A stretch of DNA of 64,000 bases from Iphinoe sp. HA4291-MV1 (GTDB taxonomy: Bacteria > Cyanobacteriota > Cyanobacteriia > Cyanobacteriales > Nostocaceae): the NCBI GenBank assembly GCA_019359415.1, contig JAHHHH010000004.1, positions 1-64,000 of the forward strand, given 5' to 3'. The stretch's first letter is position 1; every line of letters begins with the position of its first letter. Both the position numbers and the translations under genes were made by a program. This document shows, piece after piece, positions 1 to 9,288 of the stretch. The notes below the pieces were generated by a model, which was not told the origin of the DNA, did not search any database, and worked only from the letters and a program-made list of their open reading frames with translations.

Positions 1-122
1 TGGTTCGAGATTATGAATTACTACCTGAAACATCGGAGACTTTTATTTATATTGCCATGATCCGTATCATGGTGAGGCGTTTAGCATAATTTTTGACCTC
101 TAAAAACTTTTCAAACAACCTC
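1..122 (+). mobile_element. Right end of an IS5-like insertion sequence (partial)
   Basis: The window opens inside an insertion sequence. It holds the last codons of a transposase and then a terminal sequence whose reverse complement reads GAGGTTGTTTGAAAAG. The end is placed at about 122 because the minus-strand ATPase gene beyond it reads in frame up to that point (codons for YLYYLL) and then runs into the element, meeting a stop at 111-113. The other end and the target duplication lie outside the window. Assignment to the IS5 group rests on the look of the transposase tail and is moderate. Confidence 0.6.
3..89 (+). CDS. Transposase C-terminus (partial, 28 codons visible)
   Basis: An open frame from the window edge ends with the residues YIAMIRIMVRRLA and a TAA stop at 87-89. 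A tail of this kind, on a frame that stops about 30 nt before the element end, is usual for small DDE transposases of the IS5 superfamily in cyanobacteria. Catalytic residues lie outside the window, so activity cannot be judged. Confidence 0.55.
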   Translation, partial: VRDYELLPETSETFIYIAMIRIMVRRLA

Positions 123-2171
123 TAAGAGATAATATAAATAATCTTCTCGCAATGACAGGATGACTCTGGCGTGGGGAACATCTAGGCATTCCCGCAAAAA
201 GTTATAAAAAGTTAGTCTTTGTTTTGGGTCTTTGTAAACGAAGAAAAATTCTTCAAATTGGTCGAAAATTAAAACTGTCAGCAGTTCGTTATCGGCGTTT
301 GTTTGCAATTGGTTAAGGATGGAGTTGACTGCTTCTGCTGTTTCCTTCTGTTGTTGGGAAGAGTTTTGAGGAGAGGTTCGCCTTTGTGCGATCGCCTCAG
401 CCAAGCGATCGCTCAATTCCCGAATCCAATCAGGATAAACTTGCTGTAAAACTGGTACAACATCACGAGTACCGATCGCTCTATTTTTCAATACTGGTAT
501 TAAGCCAGCTTGTAAAATCGAACTTTTGCCAACACCAGATTGTCCGTAAATAATGGTCAGCTTATGATCTGGACGAGCTACGCGTTCGACGAGGCGTTTG
601 ATATCTTGCTCTCTTCCTGTCGCAGCGATTTCTTGAGCGACTGTCTCTTGCTGTTCTACCAGTACTAAAGCAGGGTTTGTCACCTGTTGCTTTGGCTGTA
701 ACCGTCCCGCCCCGATAAAAGCACGAATACCATATTTTTGCTCATTTTCTCGTAGTTCTAGTTTAGTATTGAATGCTTTGAGATATTCACCTTGTTGAAA
801 GTAACAGTTGCGTAACTCCCACAAAATCTGAATGTAAAGCTCTGGATCGTATTGTGCTTTGGTTCTTACTTTAGCTGTTTCTAGGGTAGCTATGGCTTCT
901 TTTTTTTCTCCAAGTGCTACCTGCGCCCTCGCCAAAGCAAATAAATACCAGCCTTGGTGAGCTGATCGCTCCCATTCTAAATCGGCTATTGTCTCTGATG
1001 ATACAGATTTTTCGGCGGTGGATGCTGCATTATGCAAAATCGCCAAAGCTTGTTTTGCTGTTTCTTGAGCTTCTTTCCAAGCTGATTTCGCAAGTGCTAC
1101 CTCAGCTAAAAAACCGTAAGCTCTAGCTAATCTAAACTGATGCGGATAGGTTTGATGTAGAGTGATTGCTTTACGAGCAACGGGTTCTAATTCATCCCAG
1201 CAGTGCATATGTTGCAGGATTGCTCCCAAACCATTGATAAAATTGGCTACCAAATCCTGGCGATTAGCTTGCTCAAATACGGTTATACATTCCTGAAAAT
1301 AATCTTTAGTCGTAACAAGAGCGCTATCGCTCTCCACATGATTTAATACAGCGTAAGTACGCCACCACAAACCCATGCAATAGAGTAGACAGGCGCGTCG
1401 CTCTAGTAATTTGGGAAGTTGGGAATTGGTGTTCGGTAAAAGTGCTAAACTACGCTCGTAATGTTGCCGAGACTGCTCCATTGAACCACGAGTATCTCGA
1501 CCTAAGACAAACTCTAAACTGGCTTCAATTTCTGGATGTAATGTAACGCCGCGATTTTGCAGTTCTACTCGCGCTAACTCTAACTCGGTGCGTCGTGGAG
1601 AACCAATTCCCAGGTTAAGGGCTGTGTTATCGAGAAATCTCCCCGCACCCACCTGTAGAACTTTGGCAAAAACTTCATCGGCTGTTTGCTGGATATATTG
1701 AATCAAATCTTCAGTAGGGATAGCAAACTCAACTGTTGTTGTCCAGCTTTGGAAGTCAGGCGCTAAACGAATCAGCTTTTGCACTACCTCATCTGTTACC
1801 CAAAACACTATAGGAAAGGGAAAATTTTTGCGAAACTCTTCCCTAACTTGGTTTGCACCCATTAGCATAAAATCGATCGCCTTCACCGACTCTAAGCCAG
1901 AGACAATTAATGCTTCGGGATGCTCATTACCCAGTTCTGCTTGAATGGTTGTGTAGAGGGTTGTAACAGACTGCTCCAAAATTATCTCGCGGATTTCCAC
2001 GGGACAAGATGCTTGCAATTCTTGTGTCAGTCGTTGTCGCAAACTAGCAGAATTACAGAGTGCCAAAATCAACGAAAATTCTTCCCTAGAACTTTCAATC
2101 GCCCAAGTTAACTCTTGTAAAGAGTTTTGGTTAAAAGCTGCAATATCTTGGATTTGCCCCTGCTGATTCAT
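111..2171 (-). pseudogene. TPR-repeat/P-loop ATPase, C-terminus cut off by an IS element
   Basis: Large STAND-like signalling or effector protein of unknown target. The first 170 residues have no recognised motif. A helical, TPR-like region follows at roughly 200-480, and then a P-loop NTPase starts with Walker A GQSGVGKSS near residue 545 and a Walker B-like stretch LLTVLIFDQFEEFF near 635. The reading frame enters the IS5-like end at about position 122 and stops at 111, just after LSLREDYLYYLL, so the rest of the NTPase domain and anything beyond it is lost. Proteins of this design usually continue well past this motif. The ATG at 2169-2171 is the first in frame. A degraded copy of about 57 bp of this gene lies at 4741-4797. 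Confidence 0.8.
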
Positions 2172-2282
2172 AATATTGAGTCATTAGTTGTTAGCCCTTT
2201 TAAGTAGGGTGCGTTAGGCTAAAGCCGTAACGCACCGCTATATATAGCAATCCTATCTGATTTGTAAAAATTGCGAATCTCC

Positions 2283-2315
2283 AGAAACCCGGTATCTCAA
2301 AGATACCGGGTTTCT
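2283..2315. repeat. Perfect 15-bp stem hairpin with CAA loop
   Basis: AGAAACCCGGTATCT is followed by CAA and its exact reverse complement. Related hairpins with the AAACCCGG/CCGGGTTT core occur at 4173-4205 and 14300-14365. There is no T-run, so it is more likely a dispersed palindromic repeat than a terminator. Confidence 0.75.
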
Positions 2316-2345
2316 CACCTTTTACGAATGATGCGCGGATTGCTA

Positions 2346-2454
2346 TATAGCGGTTCTCATCCGGATGAAGTACAAATTGATCTCTTGTTCATCCGCGTGA
2401 AGGGTGCGGTTTCTTCATTCTTTAATGTATTACACTCAAATGAAAACCGCTATA
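2346..2454. repeat. MITE-like unit with TATAGCGGTT ends
   Basis: About 109 bp bounded by TATAGCGGTTCTCAT and an inverted partner ending in AAAACCGCTATA. A second, less complete copy lies near 17056-17155 and shares both the TATAGCGGTTCTCA start and the GTATTACACTCAA inner segment. No coding capacity is visible. Confidence 0.55.
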
Positions 2455-2551
2455 ATACGGTGCCTTAGGCGATTTGAGCATGTTTTTCCTTAAAAATCAT
2501 ATCGAAAGAGTGCGCCTAACACACGCTACTACTGTCTTTAATTTTGAATTG

Positions 2552-4022
2552 TTAAAACTCTGCTGCTTCTGCCAGAATCGGGTTTATATCAAACCAAGAA
2601 CCCTCGCGATCGCAATATTCATACACAAATCGACTGTGAACTAAACTGCGATAGTCTTCGTCTCCTCGCACCTGCTTATTTTTTTCCACCTGTCGCAGCA
2701 ATTCCCATTCATCTTTTGTAATTGCTAATTTCATTTGATTGCTACGTGCTTTGACCACACTTTCCAAAATGTTCTTTGAAAGAGGAAGCCGACGTTCTTT
2801 TTTAATCCAATCATAAAGCAACATGAGTAACTCGCGCACGTGACCACCACTAACATGACACAATCGCTCTAAAGTTTCTGGACTGTCAAAAACATCTTTA
2901 ATGAAATCGAAACGAAATTCTTCTGGTACAAGTGGAAAAGCTCTTGCTAGCACCATTTGTTTGAGCAGATATATTCCCTCGTGAGAAACACTACCGTCTC
3001 GTTGCAGCACAGGTACCATTGGCAGTACCTTGGGATTGACCATAAATCGCTGGCTTAATCTTTCTATATCATTTGAAAATCTCAACGATAAAGGCATAGT
3101 ATAAACAACATGGCATCTGAGTTGACGTAACTGTTCTCCCCGATCTACAAAGAGATATTCTGGTTGTGGTCTTCCCCAAGGCTTCTGAGAATTCTCCACA
3201 CGATCAAGATTATCGACAATCACCACCAGTCCCTTTTTACCCCGTTGCTTCAGTTTCTCAACAGCAGGTTGCAGAAGTTCCTCATTAATTGAGTCTAAAA
3301 TTCCTTTCGTTCGGGGACTGATATATTCTCTTAACTTATTGCGGAGTTCTGGGCTGCTTTTTGCTTTAGCTGTAATTTTGCCAATACCCAGCGGAATTGA
3401 TGCCTCAGCAGAAACTTCTAATTCTGCTTGGAAGAGTTTAGTGATACCCTGAAGTAAACTTTTCAACCCTTTAGGTTCACTGAGTTCCAGTTTTTCCAAA
3501 CTTTCAAGACTTTCACTGACTCGGCGGGCGATAGCTAGCATAATATCAGCAATATCCACATCACCCAATTCCAAATCTTGACTAGACTCAAAATAAACGA
3601 CAAAAAAGTCTTTTTCCTCTAATTCTGCTTTTAGCCGCAACAGTTCTGTAGACTTACCGCAGCCAATATGTCCTGTGAATAGTTCACAAGTCGGCTCATC
3701 AGGAGAAAAAAATGTAATATTTTCTTTTAATTCTTCAATTATCCTGCCACCCCGCACCGAGGCGAAATCAATATCAGTAGACCGAAAAGATTTCTAGAAG
3801 GCTTACCATTGGGGCATTCTGGCGGATTGTATACAATCCGCCAGAATGCCCGTATCATCTGCGTTTTGAGCAATAGGGTTGTAGATGAGTTCTCCTGCTA
3901 AGGTAAGCGATCGCTCGACCCTGTGCCCAAAACATCGCCCCAAACCCTCATTCTTGCGTTGACTGACAAAAGTTTTCGGTCTACTGAATATAATATTGCC
4001 TATCTAAGGGATTGCTCACCAC
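2552..4022 (-). pseudogene. P-loop ATPase (AAA/STAND type) split by a 212-bp MITE
   Basis: Cytoplasmic ATPase of unknown role. Walker A GHIGCGKST sits near the start of the downstream part, and a Walker B-like LVVIVDNLDRV follows about 150 residues later. The downstream part alone is open from 3757. Removing the MITE (3775-3986) and one copy of its 5-bp duplication joins codons for NPLDRQYY to IDFASVRGG in one frame and leads back to a GTG start at 4020-4022 (or 4017-4019). I therefore read the native gene as 2552-4022 with the insertion after about codon 12. Whether an internal start rescues expression is unknown; the downstream part still holds the whole ATPase domain. Confidence 0.75.
3775..3986 (-). 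mobile_element. 212-bp MITE, copy A
   Basis: Bounded by the 14-bp inverted repeat CAGTAGACCGAAAA and flanked by the 5-bp duplication AATAT (3770-3774 and 3987-3991). It contains a 38-bp perfect palindrome and a HIP1 site. It runs in the opposite orientation to copies B and D. It lies inside the ATPase gene, and there is no transposase inside. Confidence 0.9.
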
Positions 4023-4130
4023 TAGGGTTTTGCTTGGGTTGCAAGCCAGGTAAAACTTTTGCAAGTCCAGCTTCATAAACTACTGTCCAACAAGGCTTAT
4101 CCCTATTATCTACTTCAGCCCTGTCATGCA
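4000..4130 (-). CDS. Short open frame upstream of the ATPase gene, possibly a gene remnant
   Basis: It would encode 43 residues starting MHDRAEVDNRDKPCW. Its end overlaps the GTG start of the ATPase gene, as in a coupled operon. The frame stays open upstream of the ATG for about 20 codons and then reaches a stop near a hairpin repeat, so this may be the tail of a gene whose front was lost. I do not recognise the family. Confidence 0.3.
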
Positions 4131-4957
4131 TTCCGAAAAAATATTTCAGCAATTTTTCTAGTAGCAAACTTCAGAAGCCCGGTTTCTTGGAGAAACCGGG
4201 CTTCTTGGGATGCGCGATTTTTACAAATGAAATAGGACTTTGATACTAATTTTGGGCTGATTAACGAGAAATTTCCCGATGGGAAAACTAAATCCGAGGC
4301 TTAAACACCTTTAATTCCGATAGTTGCTCAACAAATCCTAAGCAATTTCCCCACAACCTATCACGCAAGGTGATAGGTTGTGGGGAATTTTTTGTTAGTT
4401 CGTCGCGTCTGTGAGGCAATTTGGAGTTCAGTGAAACGCATAGCTTTATTTTTAGCCAAGAAATAGCCTCTTCAACGCGCTAGTCTCACAATTAACCCCG
4501 GTACAACCGGGGTTAACTTTTACCCAATTTCTTGAGCGAGATTCCCTCTTCCCCAAAGGTCACCATGTGACTATAGTGACTTAGGAAACGTTCAACTTCG
4601 CCCCAGTCCTGCTGGGGCTTTCTTATGAAAGGATAGATTGTAGCGTCAATAATTGATTTTGTCTAGTGAATTGCACTCAATAGCCGTGATCCAAGCAAAC
4701 ACGCCATTCCAGCTAATTTGACCTCCAGAACAGCTATGCGGTTGTGTTATCGAGAAATCTCCCCACAACCACTTCTAGAACTTTGACAAAAACTTCGTAA
4801 GTCTTCTTCTCTATATTTTTTTAAAAATCGCAAAAAAACTTAATATTTAGAACAACTACGATATAAGACATAGTAAAATGTTTTTATACAAACTCTTAAA
4901 AAAAATTATTTTTTTCATACAAAATATTAAAAAGAATTACTGTATAATGAGAATATT
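4131..4957. other. Hairpin-rich spacer
   Basis: Contains strong hairpins: 4173-4205 (15-bp stem, AGAAGCCCGGTTTCT), 4347-4387 (17-bp stem with a 7-nt loop), 4492-4516 (11-bp stem TTAACCCCGGT), and a short GCCCCAG/CTGGGGC hairpin near 4600 followed by TTTCTT. The gene relic at 4741-4797 and an AT-rich region before the ABC transporter follow. I see no other gene. Confidence 0.65.
4741..4797 (-). pseudogene. 57-bp relic related to the TPR/ATPase gene
   Basis: The stretch beginning GTTGTGTTATCGAGAAATCT matches 1621-1677 of the TPR/ATPase gene at most positions by eye. Neither flank continues the similarity. It is best read as the surviving piece of a paralogue or of a partial duplication. It is too short to judge function. 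Confidence 0.55.
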
Positions 4958-4966
4958 TTGCTAAAA

Positions 4967-6277
4967 ATGTCTAAAGTCAAAGAAATAAAACAACAGCAAA
5001 AGGTATTACAAAAACTCAAATCGCGCACAGGAATATTTTTTGCTATTTTACTACTGGGCATCATCTTGCTTTCCATCCCGCAAGTCTTATCGCAGCAACC
5101 AGTAGTCTTGAATATGTTGATTACTCCTCCTGATGCTCAACCTTGGAGACAAGGCATCATTAAAGACTTTGAAGCAAAAAATCCGGGCATTCATATTAAT
5201 CTGATTGAAGGTCCAAACGCGACAAATTTGCTGGAAGACCTGTATACTTCAGCATTTATCTTAGGAGATTCTCCCTATGACTTGGTAAATATGGATGTCA
5301 TTTGGACGCCCAAATTTGCTGCTGCTGGATGGTTGTTAGACTTAAGCGATCGCATCACAAAACAAGAGTTAGCAGCATTTTCGCTCAAAGATGTAGAAGG
5401 GGGACGCTACGAAGGTAAGCTTTATGGAATTCCCATGCGCAGTGATGTTGGAGTACTCTACTATCGGCAAGACTTACTCCAACAAGCAAATTTTCAACCA
5501 CCAGAAACCTTTGAAGATTTGCTGAAAATTTCTCAAGCTTTGCAGAAGCAAGGAAAGATAAACTGGGGTTATGTTTGGCAGGGTCGCCAATACGAGGGAC
5601 TAAATGCCATGTTTGTGGAAGTCCTAAAAGGTTTTGGAGGATTTTGGGTGAATCCCAATACTTTGGAAGTTGGACTGGATAAACCAGAGACATTAAAAGC
5701 GATCGCCTTTCTTAAAGAAACGATCCAAGAGGGTATTTCTCCTCGTGGAGTCACAACATACCAAGAAGAAGAAACCAGGCGCTTTTTCCAAAGCGGGCAA
5801 GCAGCATTTATACGCAGTTGGCCTTATCTTTGGCCCTTAGCAAATGCAGAAGATTCGCCACTTAAAGGCAAGATAGGAATTAAACCGATGGTGAGTGTTC
5901 CAGATGAGAGTGGGGGAGGTTGTTTAGGGGGTTGGCGTTTGGGAATTGCTAAATCCTCCAGACATCCAAAAGAAGCCTGGAAAGCCGTCAAATATTTTAC
6001 CAGTGAAGAAGCACAGCGCCAATTTATTTTGAAAGCCGGTTTTGTACCAAGCCGACGCTCACTCTTTAACGATCCACAAATCGTCAGTAAATACCCTCAC
6101 TATCCTCAGTTACTTAAAATAGCTGATAAAGCCGTTTTACGTCCGCCTATTGCCCAATATGCTCAAGTATCAGATATTTTGCAACGTTACCTCAGTGCTA
6201 CACTAACAAATCGTATAACTCCTGAGCGCGCAATGCAGGCGGCTGCTAGTGAAACTAGAAGCTTGTTAAGGAGATAG
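4967..6277 (+). CDS. Sugar ABC transporter, substrate-binding protein
   Basis: Extracytoplasmic solute-binding protein (family 1) that delivers a carbohydrate to the importer encoded next door. A membrane anchor/signal segment (GIFFAILLLGIILLSI) near residues 22-37 is followed by a typical two-lobed binding fold with the motif YGIPMRSDVGVLYYR and the family-typical late segment GGWRLGIAKSS. I prefer the ATG at 4967; a TTG at 4958 would add three residues. A TATAAT-like -10 box lies at 4943-4948, so the mRNA leader may be very short. It is the first gene of a five-gene plus-strand run. The substrate is not evident; related cyanobacterial importers carry glucosylglycerol, sucrose, trehalose or maltodextrins. 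Confidence 0.88.
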   Translation: MSKVKEIKQQQKVLQKLKSRTGIFFAILLLGIILLSIPQVLSQQPVVLNMLITPPDAQPWRQGIIKDFEAKNPGIHINLIEGPNATNLLEDLYTSAFILGDSPYDLVNMDVIWTPKFAAAGWLLDLSDRITKQELAAFSLKDVEGGRYEGKLYGIPMRSDVGVLYYRQDLLQQANFQPPETFEDLLKISQALQKQGKINWGYVWQGRQYEGLNAMFVEVLKGFGGFWVNPNTLEVGLDKPETLKAIAFLKETIQEGISPRGVTTYQEEETRRFFQSGQAAFIRSWPYLWPLANAEDSPLKGKIGIKPMVSVPDESGGGCLGGWRLGIAKSSRHPKEAWKAVKYFTSEEAQRQFILKAGFVPSRRSLFNDPQIVSKYPHYPQLLKIADKAVLRPPIAQYAQVSDILQRYLSATLTNRITPERAMQAAASETRSLLRR

Positions 6278-6313
6278 AGGGACAATGGGCAATGGGCAAG
6301 GGGATAATAACTA

Positions 6314-7219
6314 ATGACTAATCTGCAAACAATAAGAAGTCGAGAACAACGAACAGCGTGGATTTTCTTGCTACCCGCCTTGCTGTTACTGTTGTTTGTC
6401 TTTGGCTATCCAATAGCTCGTGCTTTTTGGTTAAGTTTCTTTACTCAAAATTTGGGAACGAAGCTGCAACCTATCTTTTCTGGTTTTAGCAATTATGTAC
6501 GGATGGCGGGAGATGGTCGTTTTTGGCAGAGTTTCGGGACGACAACAGTATTTACTTTAGCAACGGTGTTGCTTGAGTTACTGCTAGGATTAGGTATTGC
6601 CTTGGTGTTGAACAAGCAGTTTTTTGGCAGAGGAGTGGTGCGTACAATTGCCATCCTACCTTGGGCTTTGCCTACCGCCCTCATCGGTCTTGCTTGGGCT
6701 TGGATTTTTAACGACCAGTTTGGAGTTGTCAATGATATTTTGCTGCAGCTAGGTTTGATTCAAAATGGAATTAACTGGTTAGGAGACCCGACACTAGCAA
6801 TGATAGCCGTGATAGTTGCAGATGTTTGGAAAACAACTCCGTTTATTAGTATCTTGCTATTAGCTGGTTTGCAGTCAATTTCACCCGACTTATACGAAGC
6901 TCATGCGATTGATGGCGCAACACCCTGGCAAAGCTTCTATCAAGTTACCCTACCTTTGTTGATACCGCAAATCCTTATCGCCATGTTGTTTCGGTTTGCT
7001 CAGGCTTTTGGAATTTTTGACTTGATTGCTGTGATGACTGGGGGTGGTCCTGGTGGTGCAACGGAAGTAGTATCGCTGTATATTTACTCTACTGTAATGC
7101 GTTACTTAGATTTTGGGTACGGAGCGGCTTTGGTTGTGGTGACATTTCTTTTATTAATTGCGGCGGTAGTTATTGCTAGTTTTTTGCTCAACAAATCTCG
7201 TATCAATAATACCCTTTAA
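6314..7219 (+). CDS. Sugar ABC transporter permease (MalF-like)
   Basis: Inner-membrane permease of a CUT1-type carbohydrate importer. About six membrane segments are visible, the first at residues 14-34. The EAA loop that contacts the ATPase reads YEAHAIDGATPWQSFYQVTLP near residues 196-215. At 301 residues it has the usual length for a short MalF-like subunit. It follows the binding-protein gene by 36 nt and pairs with the next permease. Confidence 0.9.
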   Translation: MTNLQTIRSREQRTAWIFLLPALLLLLFVFGYPIARAFWLSFFTQNLGTKLQPIFSGFSNYVRMAGDGRFWQSFGTTTVFTLATVLLELLLGLGIALVLNKQFFGRGVVRTIAILPWALPTALIGLAWAWIFNDQFGVVNDILLQLGLIQNGINWLGDPTLAMIAVIVADVWKTTPFISILLLAGLQSISPDLYEAHAIDGATPWQSFYQVTLPLLIPQILIAMLFRFAQAFGIFDLIAVMTGGGPGGATEVVSLYIYSTVMRYLDFGYGAALVVVTFLLLIAAVVIASFLLNKSRINNTL

Positions 7220-7271
7220 TAAACCTTAACCGCTGTAATTCCAAATCCAAAATCTCACATTTAAATTCTCT

Positions 7272-8156
7272 ATGACTGTAACTCAGGACAAATTAACTAC
7301 AAATCCTAAACCAAAAACAAGAGTAAAAATTTCAGGGAAAAATATCTTGCTTTGGGTAGCAATTGCCTTAGTAGTGGTTTTTTGCTTAGCACCAGCAATG
7401 TGGCAGTTACTAACTTCATTTAAAGTGAATCAGGATATTGCCAAAATTCCTACCGTTTATTTCCCCTCTCAAATTACTCTCAATCACTACATTGAAATAT
7501 TCAGCCGTCGTCCGTTTTGGCGCTACATATTAAATAGTGCCTTTGTGTCGATTATTTCTACAGTTTTCTCTTTAGTGTTGGGTGCGCCTGCTGCTTACGC
7601 TTTAGCACGGTTGCGTCCTTGGGGTGGCAGAATTATCCTTGCAGGTATCCTGATTGTAACTTTATTTCCTGGAATTTTATTGTTCTTGGGACTGTTGGAA
7701 ATTATCCAAGGGTTACATCTAGGCAATAACTATTTAGCGCTCATTATTCCATATACTGCTATCAATTTACCATTAACGATTTTAGTGTTACGCAGCTTTT
7801 TTCAGCAATTACCAAAAGACTTGGAAGATTCTGCAAGGGTAGATGGTTACAACACTGCGCAAATGTTAGTGCAAATATTAATACCCATGACACTTCCTGC
7901 TTTGGTAACAACGGGAATTCTCACATTTATTTTTGCTTGGAATGAGTTTATCTTTGCTCTTACGTTTATTACCCGTGAAGACATGAAAACAATTCCCGTT
8001 GCTGCAGCACAATTAGGCGGTGCAACAGTTTTTGAAATTCCCTATGGTCCTATTGCTGCAGCAACCGTTGTTGGAACATTGCCGTTAGTTTTACTCGTTT
8101 TGTTCTTCCAACGCAAGATTATTCAAGGTCTGACTGCTGGTGCTGTTAAGGGATAA
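7272..8156 (+). CDS. Sugar ABC transporter permease (MalG-like)
   Basis: Second permease of the importer, 294 residues with six predicted membrane segments. Its EAA loop reads LEDSARVDGYNTAQMLVQIL, with the conserved DGYN/G spacing of MalG subunits. An N-terminal cytoplasmic stretch of about 25 charged residues precedes the first membrane helix. The gene starts 52 nt after the MalF-like gene and ends 27 nt before the ATPase gene. Confidence 0.9.
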   Translation: MTVTQDKLTTNPKPKTRVKISGKNILLWVAIALVVVFCLAPAMWQLLTSFKVNQDIAKIPTVYFPSQITLNHYIEIFSRRPFWRYILNSAFVSIISTVFSLVLGAPAAYALARLRPWGGRIILAGILIVTLFPGILLFLGLLEIIQGLHLGNNYLALIIPYTAINLPLTILVLRSFFQQLPKDLEDSARVDGYNTAQMLVQILIPMTLPALVTTGILTFIFAWNEFIFALTFITREDMKTIPVAAAQLGGATVFEIPYGPIAAATVVGTLPLVLLVLFFQRKIIQGLTAGAVKG

Positions 8157-8183
8157 TCAACAGATAATTAACAGATAAAAAAA

Positions 8184-9263
8184 ATGGCGAAACTGGAACT
8201 CAAAAACTTAAATAAGACCTATACTCCCAAAGTCATTCCAGTTAAAGACGTTAGTTTAACTGTAGATGACAATGAATTTCTCACTTTACTTGGTCCGAGT
8301 GGCTGTGGTAAGTCTACCACACTGCGAATGATTGCAGGATTAGAGGAACCGACTCACGGTCGGATATTTCTTGGGGATGAGGATATCACGTTTAAGCGAC
8401 CAGGCGATCGCAATATGGCGATGGTGTTTCAAAGCTATGCGCTTTATCCCCATATGTCCGTGTACGAAAACCTAGCCTCTGGACTAAAGCTGAAAAAAAC
8501 TCCTCGCGCTGAAATTCAACAGCGAGTGACAGAAGTTTCAAAACTTCTGGGATTAGAAGAATTATTACAGCGTAAACCTGGTCAACTATCGGGGGGACAA
8601 AGACAGCGAGTCGCAGTCGGTCGAGCGTTAGTGCGTCGCGCCCAAGTTTACTTGCTAGATGAACCACTCAGTAATCTAGATGCACTCCTACGCGAACGAG
8701 TCCGCGCTGATATCAAGCAAATATTTGCCGCCCAGAAAGTTCCAGTAGTTTATGTGACTCACGATCAAACAGAAGCAATGACGCTTTCGACAAAAGTGGC
8801 TGTACTCAGCGATGGTTTCATTCAGCAACTCGACCCACCAGAGCGCATTTACAGCCAGCCAGCTAATTTATTTGTAGCGGGATTTGTTGGTAGTCCGCAA
8901 ATGAATTTGCTCACGCTACCTTGTCAGGGACGTTATGCAACATTAGGTGATGCAAACATACTTTTGCCAGATATACCAACAGTACCACCGGAAATTATCT
9001 TAGGTATCCGTCCAGAACACGTGCGTGTTGCACAACCTGATGATACACAGATAATTCAAGGACAAGTGTATCTGGTGGAAAACTTGGGTATGCACAACTT
9101 GGTCAGTGTGCGTGTTGCAAGTTCCCAGACACAACCATTGACTGTGCGTGCATTGTTACCTCCAGACCAAAGATGGAATAATGAAGAAATTGCATTAGCT
9201 TTGCCGCTTCAGAATATCCACTGGTTTGATGTTCAATCAGGTGAAACTCTTTGGTTGCACTAA
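8184..9263 (+). CDS. Sugar ABC transporter ATP-binding protein (UgpC/MalK-like)
   Basis: Cytoplasmic ATPase that drives the importer. Walker A GPSGCGKSTT lies at residues 37-46, the signature LSGGQRQR at 135-142, Walker B VYLLDEP at 155-161, and the switch His follows in VTHDQTEAM. A C-terminal MalK-type regulatory (OB/TOBE) domain covers roughly residues 235-359 and contains the family motif ILGIRPEHV. The 359-residue length is normal. Such ATPases can serve more than one importer; here the gene directly follows both permeases. Confidence 0.93.
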   Translation: MAKLELKNLNKTYTPKVIPVKDVSLTVDDNEFLTLLGPSGCGKSTTLRMIAGLEEPTHGRIFLGDEDITFKRPGDRNMAMVFQSYALYPHMSVYENLASGLKLKKTPRAEIQQRVTEVSKLLGLEELLQRKPGQLSGGQRQRVAVGRALVRRAQVYLLDEPLSNLDALLRERVRADIKQIFAAQKVPVVYVTHDQTEAMTLSTKVAVLSDGFIQQLDPPERIYSQPANLFVAGFVGSPQMNLLTLPCQGRYATLGDANILLPDIPTVPPEIILGIRPEHVRVAQPDDTQIIQGQVYLVENLGMHNLVSVRVASSQTQPLTVRALLPPDQRWNNEEIALALPLQNIHWFDVQSGETLWLH

Positions 9264-9288
9264 AGTCAAGGATGGGTGAGAATTTTCC

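Larger units (their letters stand above)
2172..2551. other. Repeat-filled spacer without a gene
   Basis: This 380-bp spacer between two minus-strand ATPase genes contains a 33-bp hairpin and a MITE-like inverted-repeat unit (listed separately). I see no convincing coding sequence; the short plus-strand open frame from 2271 is made of these repeats. Confidence 0.6.

Noticed and set aside
4943-4948. TATAAT box before the ABC transporter as a firm promoter
   Set aside because: No matching -35 element at 16-18 nt; kept only as a remark in the gene entry.
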